42,814 nt of DNA, taken from positions 1-42,814 of the forward strand of contig CAAGBC010000032.1 in the NCBI GenBank assembly GCA_900767955.1, written 5' to 3'. Origin of the DNA: Spirochaetia bacterium. GTDB lineage: Bacteria > Spirochaetota > Spirochaetia > Treponematales > Treponemataceae. Below are positions 8,219-17,720 of this stretch, piece by piece. The notes under the pieces were generated by a model. The model was not told the origin of the DNA, searched no databases, and saw only the letters and a program-made list of their open reading frames with translations. Each line of letters starts with the position of its first letter. The first letter of the stretch is position 1. A program made the position numbers and the translations under genes.

Positions 8219-8410
8219 TAAAACTGATGTTTTACTCATTAACTTTTTATAGGAGTGTAAGATAAAACTGCCTACAATTTCGTCAGTTTTATCTACTCAA
8301 AGTTTGCGTTGCAAACTTTATTATTTACTGTTGTTTCTCATTTCATTGCGAAACAACTAAAAAGTCAATTCCTAAAACTGATGTTTTACTCATTGACTTT
8401 TTAATAGGAG
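8219..8410 (+). promoter_or_regulatory. Structured, repeat-rich leader of glyA
   Basis: The 333-base gap before glyA has no protein gene. A 37-base segment at 8219-8255 recurs at 8373-8410 with two differences (one substitution, one extra A); both copies end in ATAGGAG or ATAAGGAG-like sequence, and only the second serves glyA. A further 18-base repeat (GAGTATAAGATAAAACTG at 8210, one change at 8253) overlaps them. Perfect stems are 8260-8270/8284-8294, 8299-8307/8311-8319, 8330-8337/8350-8357 and 8358-8368/8393-8403; the last encloses a six-pair TGAT-loop hairpin at 8373-8388. No known riboswitch consensus is apparent. Confidence 0.65.
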
Positions 8411-8417
8411 AAAATTA

Positions 8418-9920
8418 ATGTCTACACCTTTAGAACGATATTTAGAATCATGCAACGGAAAACCAAACGCTGCGATGACAGCTTATGTTGCAAATCTTCA
8501 GAAAGTTGCAGAAGTTGGCCCAGAAATTGCCGCTGATGTTGTAAAAGAATTAGCAACACAAAGAGCACACTTAAAATTAGTTGCAAGTGAAAACTATTGT
8601 TCCCTTAATGTTCAAGCTGCAATGGGAAATCTTTTAACAGATAAATATGCAGAAGGCTATCCAGAACATCGTTATTACGGTGGATGTGTAAATGTTGACT
8701 CTGTAGAAATGACAGCAGCAAGAGAAGCTGAAGCATTATTTGGTGCAGACTACGCTTATGTTCAGCCACACGCAGGTTGTGATGCAAATGTTGTTGCATA
8801 CTGGGCTGTTCTTAACGCTAAAATTGAAATTCCTACAATTGAAGAATTAGGCCTTAAAAGTGCAAACGATATGAATGATGAACAATGGGCTGCCTTAAGA
8901 GCAAAACTTGGAAATCAAAAACTTATGGGACTTGATTATTACTGTGGTGGACATCTTACACACGGATATAAAATGAATGTTTCTGCAAAAATGTTTGAAA
9001 GTCATCCATACACAGTTGATAGAGAAACAGGTTTACTTGATTATGATGCAATTGAAAAACAAGCAATGGAAGTAAAACCTTTAATTCTTCTTGCAGGTTA
9101 TTCAGCATATCCAAGAAAAATTAATTTCAAAAGATTCCGTGAAATTGCTGACAAATGTGGAGCAGTATTAATGGTAGATATGGCTCACTTTGCAGGTTTA
9201 GTTGCAGGAAAAGTTTTCACAGGTGATTACGATCCAGTAAAATGGGCTGACATTGTTACAACAACAACACATAAAACATTAAGAGGACCTCGTGGTGCTA
9301 TGATTCTTTGTAAAGACTGGCTTAGCGACAGCGTAAACAAAGGATGTCCTATGGTTCTTGGTGGACCACTCCCACACATTATGGCTGCAAAAGCTATTGC
9401 ATTTAAAGAAGCTCGTTCAGAAAATTACCAGAATTGGGCAAAAAATGTTGCAGATAACGCACAAGCTCTTGCTGAAGAATGTCAAAAACTTGGAATGGTA
9501 TTGCAAACAGGCGGAACTGATAACCACTTAATGCTTATTGATACAACAACTTTTGGTCTTACAGGAAAACAAGCAGAAGCAGCAATGTTCCGTTGTGGTG
9601 TAACACTTAATGCAAACGCACTTCCATTTGATAAAAACGGTCCATGGTGGACTTCTGGAATCCGCGTTGGAACTCCAGCTGTAACAACTTTGGGAATGAC
9701 AAAAGAAGATATGAAAGAAATTGCTTCCATCATTAACTTAGTTTTACAAGGAACAAAACCAGGCCTTACAAAAGAAGGAAAACCAGCTAAAGGTAAAATC
9801 GAAATTGATGCAGCAGTAGAAGAAGAAGGTAAAAAACGCGTAAACGCATTACTTTCAAAATATGTACTCTACCCTGAACTTGATTTAGACTTCTTAAAAG
9901 CAGAATTTGTAAAAGACTAA
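8418..9920 (+). CDS. glyA: Serine hydroxymethyltransferase (long form)
   Basis: GlyA is the PLP enzyme that interconverts serine and glycine and charges tetrahydrofolate with a one-carbon unit. The PLP-lysine motif TTTTHKTLRGPRGA is intact, as are ASENYCS, YAEGYPEHRYYGG, DMAHFAGL and the C-terminal GIRVGTPAVTTLGM. At 500 residues it is about 80 longer than the common 415-residue form; the extra sequence includes the stretch around GNQKLMGLDYY between residues 140 and 190, a form also known in Chlamydia and spirochaetes. TAGGAG lies 8 bases before the ATG. A terminator follows, so the gene is likely monocistronic. Confidence 0.95.
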   Translation: MSTPLERYLESCNGKPNAAMTAYVANLQKVAEVGPEIAADVVKELATQRAHLKLVASENYCSLNVQAAMGNLLTDKYAEGYPEHRYYGGCVNVDSVEMTAAREAEALFGADYAYVQPHAGCDANVVAYWAVLNAKIEIPTIEELGLKSANDMNDEQWAALRAKLGNQKLMGLDYYCGGHLTHGYKMNVSAKMFESHPYTVDRETGLLDYDAIEKQAMEVKPLILLAGYSAYPRKINFKRFREIADKCGAVLMVDMAHFAGLVAGKVFTGDYDPVKWADIVTTTTHKTLRGPRGAMILCKDWLSDSVNKGCPMVLGGPLPHIMAAKAIAFKEARSENYQNWAKNVADNAQALAEECQKLGMVLQTGGTDNHLMLIDTTTFGLTGKQAEAAMFRCGVTLNANALPFDKNGPWWTSGIRVGTPAVTTLGMTKEDMKEIASIINLVLQGTKPGLTKEGKPAKGKIEIDAAVEEEGKKRVNALLSKYVLYPELDLDFLKAEFVKD

Positions 9921-9939
9921 TTTTATATATTTGCTTTGC

Positions 9940-9992
9940 AAAAGGGACTGTCCTGTAAGTGAAAAACTTATTAGGCGTCCCTTTTCTTTTTT
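9940..9992 (+). terminator. Intrinsic terminator after glyA
   Basis: AAAAGGGAC (9940-9948) pairs perfectly with GTCCCTTTT (9977-9985), with an inner CCT..AAGT/ACTT..AGG hairpin in the loop, followed by a T-rich run CTTTTTT. Confidence 0.85.
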
Positions 9993-10057
9993 AACAATAT
10001 ATGATAAAAAATTAATTCATATATTTTGTAATAAGAAGAAACTTTTTGGAGAGCAAT

Positions 10058-11437
10058 ATGAATAATCACAAATACTTAGGAACTGCAACATTTTACAAAA
10101 GAGCTTTATCAATTGCACTTCCCATTATGGCACAATTATTAATTCAAAACTTAGTATCTCTTGTTGACAATTTTATGGTTGCAGGTCTTGGCGACATAAA
10201 AATGTCTGGTGTAAATATTGCAGGACAAATTAACTTTGTTTTTTTAGTTTTAATGAATACAATTTGCGCCTCTGGTGGAATTTTCATGTCACAATTCAAA
10301 GGTGCAAAAGACAAAGAAGGAATGGAACAAACATTCAAATTTAAATTGATTGTTTGCGGCTTAATCGGTATTTCATATACAATACTTTCTTTTATTGCAC
10401 CAAGACCTTTGTTCAACTTAATGGTTACAACAAACAATGATGCAAATATAATTCTTGATTATTCAGTTATTTATTCAAAATCAGTTGCATTATCATGGCT
10501 ATTTATGGTTTTCTCCCAAGCTATTGCATCATCATTGCGCGAAATTGAAATTGTAAAACCACCACTTGTAATTTCTATAATTGCAACTTTAATAAATACA
10601 TTTTTCAACTGGGTGTTTATCTACGGAAATTTAGGTGCACCACGATTTGAAGTTGCAGGTGCTGGTTACGCTACTGTTATTGCACGCTTTACTGAATTAG
10701 CAATGTTTATTGTATACGCTGCAATCAAAAAACCTGAATTTTTATTCAAAATTAAAACCTTTTTGCAAGTAAAATTTAGATTATTCATTTCAATTTTTAA
10801 AAAATCTGCAATGATTTTATATTCAGAATTAACTTGGGCTTTGGCAGAAACAATTTCTAATGCGTTGTACAACACAAGAGGTGGCGCAGAAGTTGTTTCG
10901 GGAATGGCAGCTGGTTTTGTAATTGCAAATTTATTCTTTATTTGTTTTTCTGGCATTGTTACTGCTTCTGGTGTTATTTTAGGCCAAGAACTTGGGGCTG
11001 GAAAAATTGAAGAAGCAAGAAAATTAAAAAACTGGATATTAAACGGTGCATTAATTTTTGGAACAATTTTTATGTTCATTGGATTTGCAACTACAATATT
11101 AATTCCAGTTACATTCAAAAACCTTACACAGGAAGCACAAATTATTGCAAGAGATTTAGTTATTGTTGCAGCGTTGTATCTTCCACTTTGGGCTTATATA
11201 AATGGACAATATTCCATTTCCCGAACAGGAGGCGATACAGCTATGGGTGTAATTTGCGATACAGTTGCAAATATTTTATTCATAGTAGGAATGATTGTTT
11301 TAATTGCATTTACAAATTTAGGACCTGTTTTGATTTATGGTCTTGTAAAACTTAGCGATGTAGCAAAAACATTAATCGCTTATTTCTGGCTTAAAAAAGA
11401 AAAATGGCTTGTAAATCTAACAATCCAACCAAAATAA
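10058..11437 (+). CDS. MATE-family multidrug/Na+ exporter
   Basis: This 459-residue protein has about 12 hydrophobic helices in two six-helix halves. The family start YKRALSIALPIMAQLLIQN and the LVDNFMVAGLGD segment are typical MATE signatures. It would extrude organic cations or metabolites using an ion gradient in the inner membrane. The frame is open from a TTG four codons earlier, but the ATG at 10058 is chosen because GGAG lies 8 bases upstream. It is convergent with the YigZ gene, stops one base apart. The substrate cannot be read from sequence. Confidence 0.92.
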   Translation: MNNHKYLGTATFYKRALSIALPIMAQLLIQNLVSLVDNFMVAGLGDIKMSGVNIAGQINFVFLVLMNTICASGGIFMSQFKGAKDKEGMEQTFKFKLIVCGLIGISYTILSFIAPRPLFNLMVTTNNDANIILDYSVIYSKSVALSWLFMVFSQAIASSLREIEIVKPPLVISIIATLINTFFNWVFIYGNLGAPRFEVAGAGYATVIARFTELAMFIVYAAIKKPEFLFKIKTFLQVKFRLFISIFKKSAMILYSELTWALAETISNALYNTRGGAEVVSGMAAGFVIANLFFICFSGIVTASGVILGQELGAGKIEEARKLKNWILNGALIFGTIFMFIGFATTILIPVTFKNLTQEAQIIARDLVIVAALYLPLWAYINGQYSISRTGGDTAMGVICDTVANILFIVGMIVLIAFTNLGPVLIYGLVKLSDVAKTLIAYFWLKKEKWLVNLTIQPK

Positions 11438-11438
11438 A

Positions 11439-12035
11439 TTAAATCAAAATCCGTCCGTTGCTTAAATCTTTTAAACGGGCGGAAAATTCTTCATATTCGC
11501 ATGCATAAATTAATCCCGAAACATTTACATCTGTTGAAAATTCTTCTGCAACATCACTAATGTTATAATTTGGAATCATTCTTTTTATTATTTGATATAA
11601 AGTGTAATCAGCGGAAAAAGCAAATTCTTTTTTTTCTACATAAGGAATTAATAAATTGTTTTCTGTTGCTGCTTGCAAAACTGATTTTGCACAATCTCCA
11701 TAAGCTTTTACAAGTCCACCTGTTCCAAGCAAAGTCCCGCCGAACCAACGAGTAATAGTTAAAACAAGATTTGTACAATTTTTTCCTTTTAATACATCAA
11801 GTGCAGGATGCCCCGCTGTTCCAGAAGGCTCACCATCATCACTCATGCCTAAAACTTCACCAGAAAGGCCCAACACAAAAGCGTGAACAACATGTGTTGC
11901 ATCTGCGTATTTTTGTTTTTGAGCTTTTATAATTCCACGAGCTTCACTTTGTTCACTACATGGAAAAAGCTCATTCAAAAAACGAGAATTTTTTATAATT
12001 AATTCAGTAGAAATATATTCTTTTAATATATCCAT
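11439..12035 (-). CDS. YigZ/IMPACT-family protein
   Basis: This 198-residue protein belongs to the UPF0029/IMPACT family: SDDGEPSGTAGHPALDVL and RWFGGTLLGTGGLVKAYGDCA are the two conserved blocks, followed by the smaller C-terminal ferredoxin-like domain. Family members are linked to translation or stress control, but no bacterial biochemical role is settled. It lies 7 bases after the gene for the GyrA/ParC-type subunit and probably shares its transcript. Confidence 0.9.
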   Translation of the reverse strand: MDILKEYISTELIIKNSRFLNELFPCSEQSEARGIIKAQKQKYADATHVVHAFVLGLSGEVLGMSDDGEPSGTAGHPALDVLKGKNCTNLVLTITRWFGGTLLGTGGLVKAYGDCAKSVLQAATENNLLIPYVEKKEFAFSADYTLYQIIKRMIPNYNISDVAEEFSTDVNVSGLIYACEYEEFSARLKDLSNGRILI

Positions 12036-12042
12036 ATTGCAA

Positions 12043-13980
12043 TTATTTTTCCGAAGTTTTTTCTGATTTTTCTTCTTGAACTTCTATAGATTGAACTTCT
12101 TTTGCAACAACTCTTGTTCCTTGGGCTTTTAAGCCTTTTTCAAGATAATCTTGCGCTTTGAATTTTTCTGATAAAACTTTTACCCGTGGCTTTTTAACAT
12201 AATTCAATGTAAATGTAAAATTCTTTCGGGAATCAACATGAAGAACTTCCATTCCGTCTGGAGCAAAGAAATAGTCACGATTCATAATGTAACCACCAAC
12301 TTTGCAACGCTTTACATAAACATACTGAGTTTCTGGGTCACGATAAATTACAGTGAATAATATTTTTGATAAAGTATCTTTGTCAGCAAAATTACAATAA
12401 CGCATTTCTGGCCCAACAAATATTTTTGAAGGAGCTTCTGTAATAGAATAAATTCCACTTTTGCGAACATAAAGAATTCTGTCAAATGGAGTAATTTTTA
12501 AAACTTCCACACCACCAGGAACTTGTGTTCCAAGGTATCCATTTTTTTCATCATATTTTAATGGAGTATCGCGTTTTACAACACTCTTAACATCAACTGT
12601 ACGAATATTTGTTAATGTTGTTTTGCGCTTAATTGATTCTGAATCAAGTTTTTTCTGAATTCCTTCAAGCCATGAAATTGCATAAGCAACAAGATTTTTT
12701 AACAATTTTGCAATTTCTTTTAAGCGTGCGTTAATTGCTTCTACTTCTTTGCGATTTTTATTAATGTCGTATAAAGAAATTCTTCTGATAGGAATACGAA
12801 GCAAATGTTCAATATCTTCATCTGTAATTTCACGAAGCAATTCTGCCTTAAAAGGAACAAAGCCATCACGAACAGCTTTATTTACAGCTGCTTCAGTTTT
12901 CATTTGTTCAATTGCTTTGTAAATGCGTTCTTCAATAAAGATTCTTTCCAAAGTACGCAAATGAAGTTTGTCTTGCAATTCAGAGCGTTCAAGTTCCAAT
13001 TCATCTTTTAGGACACCAACTAATTGTTTTGAATGATATTCAATAACTTGTGTTGCTGTCATTTGAACAGGCATATTATCTTTTATAACAAGCAAATTAC
13101 AGTAAATTGTTTTTTCACAATCAGTAAAAGCATACAAAGAATCTACAACATCTTTTACATAAACTCCACGAGGAAGTTTAATTTCAATATTTACGCTTTT
13201 GGAAGTATAGTCATTAATGGATGCAATTTTTACTTTTCCGTTACGGGCAGCTTTTTCAATTGAATCCATTAAAGCTTCTGTATTTGAACCATAAGGCAAT
13301 TCTGTAATTACAATTTTTTTATCATCACTCGTATCCATTTTTGCACGAGTAACAATTTTTCCTAAACCGTCTTTGTATTCTGAACAGTCTATTAACCCAC
13401 CTGTAGCAAAATCAGGGAATAACTGAAAGCTTTCTCCACGCAAACAAGCTTTTTCTGCTTCTATTACTTCATGAACATTATGGCTCATGATTTGTGTACT
13501 CATTCCAACTGCAATTCCTTCAGCACCTAAAATTAAAACTAAAGGCAATTTTGCTCTAAAAACAACAGGTTCCTTTGTTCTTCCGTCATAACTTGGAACA
13601 TACTGTGTAATTTTTGGATTATGAATAATATCTTTTGTAATTGGTTTTAAGCGACATTCTATGTAACGGGCAGCAGATGCACTATCGCCTGTGTACATAT
13701 TACCAAAGTTCCCTTGCTTTTCAATAAATAATTCTTTATTAGCAAGATTAACCAAAGCTGTACCAATAGACGCATCTCCGTGTGGGTGAATTTTCATACA
13801 ATCACCAACAACACCTGCAACTTTATGCATTCTACCGTCATCAATTTCTAATAAAGTATGAAGAATTCTTCTTTGAACAGGTTTAAGACCATCAACTAAT
13901 TCTGGAATTGCTCTATCACGAATAACATAACTTGCATATTGAATAAAATTCTGATCAAAGAGATTTTTTACGTATGCCAT
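12043..13980 (-). CDS. Type II topoisomerase subunit A (GyrA/ParC type)
   Basis: This 645-residue subunit cuts and rejoins DNA in a type II topoisomerase. Seen: VIRDRAIPELVDGLKPVQRRIL at the start of the winged-helix region (only its family pattern is used), KVAGVVGDCMKIHPHGDASIG, and the catalytic Tyr in SAARYIECRL. It is shorter than GyrA (over 800 residues), and the C-terminal part after about residue 480 is a reduced, lysine-rich domain without an obvious GyrA box, which favours a ParC-like role. A TTG four codons earlier is in frame; the ATG at 13980 follows GGGTGGG. No ATPase-subunit gene lies in the window. Confidence 0.85.
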   Translation of the reverse strand: MAYVKNLFDQNFIQYASYVIRDRAIPELVDGLKPVQRRILHTLLEIDDGRMHKVAGVVGDCMKIHPHGDASIGTALVNLANKELFIEKQGNFGNMYTGDSASAARYIECRLKPITKDIIHNPKITQYVPSYDGRTKEPVVFRAKLPLVLILGAEGIAVGMSTQIMSHNVHEVIEAEKACLRGESFQLFPDFATGGLIDCSEYKDGLGKIVTRAKMDTSDDKKIVITELPYGSNTEALMDSIEKAARNGKVKIASINDYTSKSVNIEIKLPRGVYVKDVVDSLYAFTDCEKTIYCNLLVIKDNMPVQMTATQVIEYHSKQLVGVLKDELELERSELQDKLHLRTLERIFIEERIYKAIEQMKTEAAVNKAVRDGFVPFKAELLREITDEDIEHLLRIPIRRISLYDINKNRKEVEAINARLKEIAKLLKNLVAYAISWLEGIQKKLDSESIKRKTTLTNIRTVDVKSVVKRDTPLKYDEKNGYLGTQVPGGVEVLKITPFDRILYVRKSGIYSITEAPSKIFVGPEMRYCNFADKDTLSKILFTVIYRDPETQYVYVKRCKVGGYIMNRDYFFAPDGMEVLHVDSRKNFTFTLNYVKKPRVKVLSEKFKAQDYLEKGLKAQGTRVVAKEVQSIEVQEEKSEKTSEK

Positions 13981-14108
13981 TTTCCCACCCAAATACGTTT
14001 TTATATTTTAATTAATCTGTGTAATATGTTATTTTACATAGAATTAGTAGAATTGTCAAAGACGAGGAAGATAAGGATAAAAACTTCTCCCCGAATAAAA
14101 GGAAGTAT

Positions 14109-14140
14109 CGTCATTTCTGAATTTATTTCGGAATCTCATA
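14109..14140. repeat. Remnant of a dispersed CGTCATTCTGAA-type repeat
   Basis: CGTCATTTCTGAATTTATTT, continuing to GGAATCTCAT, resembles the reverse complement of 34834-34860 (CGTCATTCTGAACTTGATTT, then AGAATCT). It lies in a 206-base gap between divergently read neighbours that otherwise shows no gene. Confidence 0.5.
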
Positions 14141-14186
14141 CAAACATAACATCATCAACACTTTTTTCATAAAATTTTCCTTACCA

Positions 14187-15710
14187 CTACATTAATCTAT
14201 TGGCAATATTTGATAACTTTAATTTCATTTCGTTATCTTTTGTCACAAGGAATATTGTTTCATTTAAATCATTTCCAATTGACCAATAATCTGGATAAAT
14301 ACCATAACAATCTCCATGCCATTGAGAAAAATCTTGCAAATATTCATTCCTTCTTGAACCTAACAAAACTGACATTTTACTGTTAGGTAGTAAATAATTC
14401 ATAATATCCCAATATTCTGCACAACCGGCGGATTTTTCACCAATAATTTTTACTTTGTCTTCGCCTAGCATTTTTTTTGCCATAAACACTGTATTTTCAC
14501 TAGCACTCATAGAATTTCTATCAATAAGGAATATGATATTTCCATTAAAAAACATTTTAACAGTTGTTTGATTTGCATCTTTTTTTACATAGATATTCTT
14601 TTTAGGATTCTTTGAATTTTTTTTCCAACTTTTTAACATTTCTTTTCCATGTTTTGTTTCTAATTCACCAGTAGTATCAAATAATTTTAAATGTGCTTGT
14701 ATTGTCGTTGGAGAAGTAACAACTGTATATTTTAAGTAATTTTCGCAAATAAAATTACCCATTTTTTCATGACTTTTTTCTGAAAGTGGAATCTCTTTAG
14801 AATTAGTAAAAGACCAAACTGCATGTTCGCCATATAAATCACGACCTCCAGTATTACTTCTTAAATCAATTATAATATTTTTTTTATTGCGCCATTTATT
14901 ACCGATGTTTGCAAATTTTTCTAAAACTATTACACCACCTTTTCTAAATTTAGATTTTTTTTCTGGTAACACAAAAGAAGAAAGACTTATATACACAGAA
15001 TCCACAGTTTCTATTTCATGATATTTCATTAATGGAGTCCAACTTATACAACCATCATCAAAAACTTTCAAAGGTACAGTTTTATTTTCAAACTTAAAAT
15101 CAAATTTTTCTTGCTTATCATGACTAATTACACCAAGTCTATAAATATTTTTCCCTTTTGCAGGATAATAAAAGAGATTTTCTTCTGTGCCTGTATATTG
15201 TTCTCCTAATTTCAAAGTTGAAATATCGGTTTCAAAAACGAAATATTCACTTCCTTTTTTTTCAACAAAAGTATTTGTATAAAAAAACAAAGCTGATTCA
15301 CAAAGATTTATTGCTCCACTTCCAAAACTTCCATGTATGCTAAAATGTCTATCTGTCACAAAACCTGAGAGTTGGTTGGCAATATCAAAAGCAACATCTT
15401 TTGTATTTATTTCAGTTTGATTTTTATACTTTTCTGAAAAAAATAATTTAAAATTATTTTCATCATAACCTTTTTGCTTCATAAAATCATAACCGACATA
15501 ACCTGTATTTACATAATAAACAAACAAATCAATATCATTTAATAATTCTTCATAAGTAATAAAAGATTTTCTAACCGTAGTTTCATTTGCAATATAAACT
15601 TCCTTTATTTCAACTGGTTCAGAAGATTTTAAAACTTCTTCAGAAAAAACAAAATTGTTAATCACAAATAAATCTGACATTAAAATTAACATTAACAAAA
15701 CTTTTTTCAA
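14187..15710 (-). CDS. Secreted S41-family serine protease
   Basis: This 507-residue protein has an N-terminal signal peptide (KK, hydrophobic core, ending near VFSEE) and a tail-specific-protease-like domain: IIIDLRSNTGG, then FLIDRNSMSASENTVFMAKK with the nucleophile Ser in MSASE, then IIGEKSAGCAEYWD. Peptidase activity toward envelope or external proteins is the family expectation; no PDZ domain is evident. The start is TTG: GAAGGAA lies 3-9 bases upstream, and the next ATG would remove the lysines of the signal peptide. Confidence 0.85.
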   Translation of the reverse strand: MKKVLLMLILMSDLFVINNFVFSEEVLKSSEPVEIKEVYIANETTVRKSFITYEELLNDIDLFVYYVNTGYVGYDFMKQKGYDENNFKLFFSEKYKNQTEINTKDVAFDIANQLSGFVTDRHFSIHGSFGSGAINLCESALFFYTNTFVEKKGSEYFVFETDISTLKLGEQYTGTEENLFYYPAKGKNIYRLGVISHDKQEKFDFKFENKTVPLKVFDDGCISWTPLMKYHEIETVDSVYISLSSFVLPEKKSKFRKGGVIVLEKFANIGNKWRNKKNIIIDLRSNTGGRDLYGEHAVWSFTNSKEIPLSEKSHEKMGNFICENYLKYTVVTSPTTIQAHLKLFDTTGELETKHGKEMLKSWKKNSKNPKKNIYVKKDANQTTVKMFFNGNIIFLIDRNSMSASENTVFMAKKMLGEDKVKIIGEKSAGCAEYWDIMNYLLPNSKMSVLLGSRRNEYLQDFSQWHGDCYGIYPDYWSIGNDLNETIFLVTKDNEMKLKLSNIANRLM

Positions 15711-15725
15711 TTATTCCTTCCTTTA

Positions 15726-16526
15726 CTACACTTCCACAAAACTGCCGCTTGATAGATAGTTTAATTTATTTGTCATGTAGTTTTTTAGATAATTAAACTG
15801 TTCAACGCCAGTGCAATGACATGTGTAAAATATGGTTTTTGTGTCATTTAGAATTTTAGAATAAGTTTTTAATTCTTCAACATCCTTTGTTTCAACAGGA
15901 ATTTTCATAAAATGAAATCCGCCAATTAAAACATCAGGATTAAACCAATTTTGTATGTTTATTATCCCTTTATGAGAACATCCACTTATAAGAATTTTCT
16001 TTTTATTTGAATTATTTTCTTCTATTAATAAATACTGTTCATGAAGAAAATCTTCATCAATAAAATTATTTTCTTGAAGAACTTTTAAACCAAAAGGATT
16101 TACAGGAAGTGTTTTTTCATTTTTATTGCAAGAATACAAAGATAATTCTTCATCAATAATTAATTCATCATCAACAAAAATAAATCGTTCATTATCTTTT
16201 AAAGACAAATCTAAACCAATATATTTTTCTGTTCCATTATAATGAAGATTAAATGCGTTTTTATTTATATAAATTTTTGCAAAGGAATTTATCTGCAAGA
16301 ATTTTTTTATTCCGCCACCATGGTCATAATGTCCGTGTGATAAAATTGCAATATCAACTTTTGACAAATCAATTCCCAATTTTGTAGCATTTTCTAAAAA
16401 AATATCACTTTGCCCAAAATCAAACAAAATCTTATGCTTTTGAGTTTCAATATAAAAACTTAATCCATGTTCGTTTTTTAGATTTTCATTACAAGATGTA
16501 TTTTCTACAAGTGTCCAAAGTTTCAC
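15726..16526 (-). CDS. MBL-fold metallohydrolase (COG1237-like)
   Basis: This is a metallo-beta-lactamase-fold protein of 266 residues with the metal motif SHGHYDHGGG and later SGCSHKGI and YTCHCTG, the pattern of the COG1237 family annotated as dihydropterin ribofuranosylaminobenzene phosphate synthase-like. The bacterial substrate is unknown. The start is GTG at 16526 with AGGTGG 6 bases before it; a TTG farther upstream runs through the T-tract and is unlikely. The Shine-Dalgarno begins directly after the U-tract of the asd terminator, so expression probably depends on readthrough. It ends 15 bases before the S41 gene. Confidence 0.82.
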   Translation of the reverse strand: MKLWTLVENTSCNENLKNEHGLSFYIETQKHKILFDFGQSDIFLENATKLGIDLSKVDIAILSHGHYDHGGGIKKFLQINSFAKIYINKNAFNLHYNGTEKYIGLDLSLKDNERFIFVDDELIIDEELSLYSCNKNEKTLPVNPFGLKVLQENNFIDEDFLHEQYLLIEENNSNKKKILISGCSHKGIINIQNWFNPDVLIGGFHFMKIPVETKDVEELKTYSKILNDTKTIFYTCHCTGVEQFNYLKNYMTNKLNYLSSGSFVEV

Positions 16527-16538
16527 AAAATTCCACCT

Positions 16539-16578
16539 AAAAAAAAAGCCCAACCAAAGATTTACTCTGATTAGGCTT
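16539..16578 (-). terminator. Intrinsic terminator of the dapA-asd operon
   Basis: On the minus strand AAGCC (16578-16574) pairs with GGCTT (ending 16546), with further AA/TT and CA/TG pairs inside, followed by an uninterrupted nine-base T run to 16539. Confidence 0.75.
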
Positions 16579-16596
16579 AATTAATTCTTTTATAGA

Positions 16597-17697
16597 CTAA
16601 AGATTGTCAAAGAAACCTTTAGCTTTTAATAATTCAGCATTCAAAATACCACCCATTGCAGCACCGCGTTTTGTATTGTGGCTTAATGCAACGAATTTTA
16701 CATCAAATACAGGACATTCTCTTAAACGACCAATTACACAAGCCATTCCCTTTTCTGTTTCACGGTCACGACGAGGCTGTGGACGATTTTCTTCATGACG
16801 AACAACAATTGGATTATCTGGAGCAGAAGGAAGTTTTAATTCCTGTGGAACAGATTTAAATGAAGTCCATACTTTTTCGATTTCTGCAAGAGAAGGTTTT
16901 TTATCTTCTGGCAAATCAAATTCCAAACTTACACAAGCTGTGTGACCGTCAATTACAGGAACGCGTGTACAAGTTGCAGAAACTAAAGGACCTGCAGCAT
17001 TTACGATTTTTCCGTCTTGCACAGAACCAAGAATTTTCAAACATTCTTTTTCTGTTTTTTCTTCTTCCCCACCAATGTATGGAACAATATTATCAATCAT
17101 ATCAAAAGATGGAACACCAGGATAACCTGCTCCACTTGTTGCTTGTAATGTTGTAACAACCATTCTTTTAATTGGATAACCTGCTTGCTGCAAAGCAAAA
17201 ATTGGCATCATATATGTCTGTAATGAACAATTTGGTTTTACAGCAACAAAGCCTTTATCCCAATTATGATGTTTTTTCTGTGCTTCAATTACATCAAGAT
17301 GTGCATAGTTAATTTCAGGAATCAACATTGGAACATCTTCTGTCCAGCGATTTGCACTTGCATTAGAAACAACAGGAATTCCTTCTTCTGCATAAGCTGC
17401 TTCAAGAGCTTTAATTGCATCTTTATCCATTTCCAAAGCACTGAATACAAATTTACATTTTCCGATAGCTGCTTTTGGATCATTTGCATCTTGAACAATA
17501 AGATTTGCAACACCTTCTGGAATATCAGAACCTATTAACCAACGGCTAGCAACAGAATCTTTGTAAGCTTTTCCTGCTGAACGAGGACTTGCAGCAACAT
17601 AAGTTACTTCAAACCATGGATGATTTTCCAAAAGTTTGATATAACGCTGTCCAACCATTCCAGTTGCGCCTAAAACACCTACATTTATTTTTTCCAT
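16597..17697 (-). CDS. asd: Aspartate-semialdehyde dehydrogenase
   Basis: Asd reduces aspartyl phosphate to aspartate semialdehyde with NADPH, the branch point to lysine, diaminopimelate and threonine. The 366-residue product has the nucleotide-binding GVLGATGMVGQRY, the catalytic Cys in VKPNCSLQTY, and the catalytic His in RVPVIDGHTACV, in the archaeal/fungal-type arrangement. It follows dapA by 23 bases and ends in an intrinsic terminator, so dapA-asd is an operon making the DAP precursor, which suits a peptidoglycan-containing spirochaete. Confidence 0.95.
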   Translation of the reverse strand: MEKINVGVLGATGMVGQRYIKLLENHPWFEVTYVAASPRSAGKAYKDSVASRWLIGSDIPEGVANLIVQDANDPKAAIGKCKFVFSALEMDKDAIKALEAAYAEEGIPVVSNASANRWTEDVPMLIPEINYAHLDVIEAQKKHHNWDKGFVAVKPNCSLQTYMMPIFALQQAGYPIKRMVVTTLQATSGAGYPGVPSFDMIDNIVPYIGGEEEKTEKECLKILGSVQDGKIVNAAGPLVSATCTRVPVIDGHTACVSLEFDLPEDKKPSLAEIEKVWTSFKSVPQELKLPSAPDNPIVVRHEENRPQPRRDRETEKGMACVIGRLRECPVFDVKFVALSHNTKRGAAMGGILNAELLKAKGFFDNL

Positions 17698-17720
17698 AAT
17701 ATATTCCTTTTTTATTTTAA

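Noticed and set aside
8085..8417. Glycine riboswitch ahead of glyA
   Set aside because: The tandem glycine aptamer blocks are missing; only local hairpins and repeats are seen.
13939..14172. Plus-strand open frame of 77 codons across the start of the topoisomerase gene
   Set aside because: No ribosome site or protein-like composition; it spans the repeat remnant.
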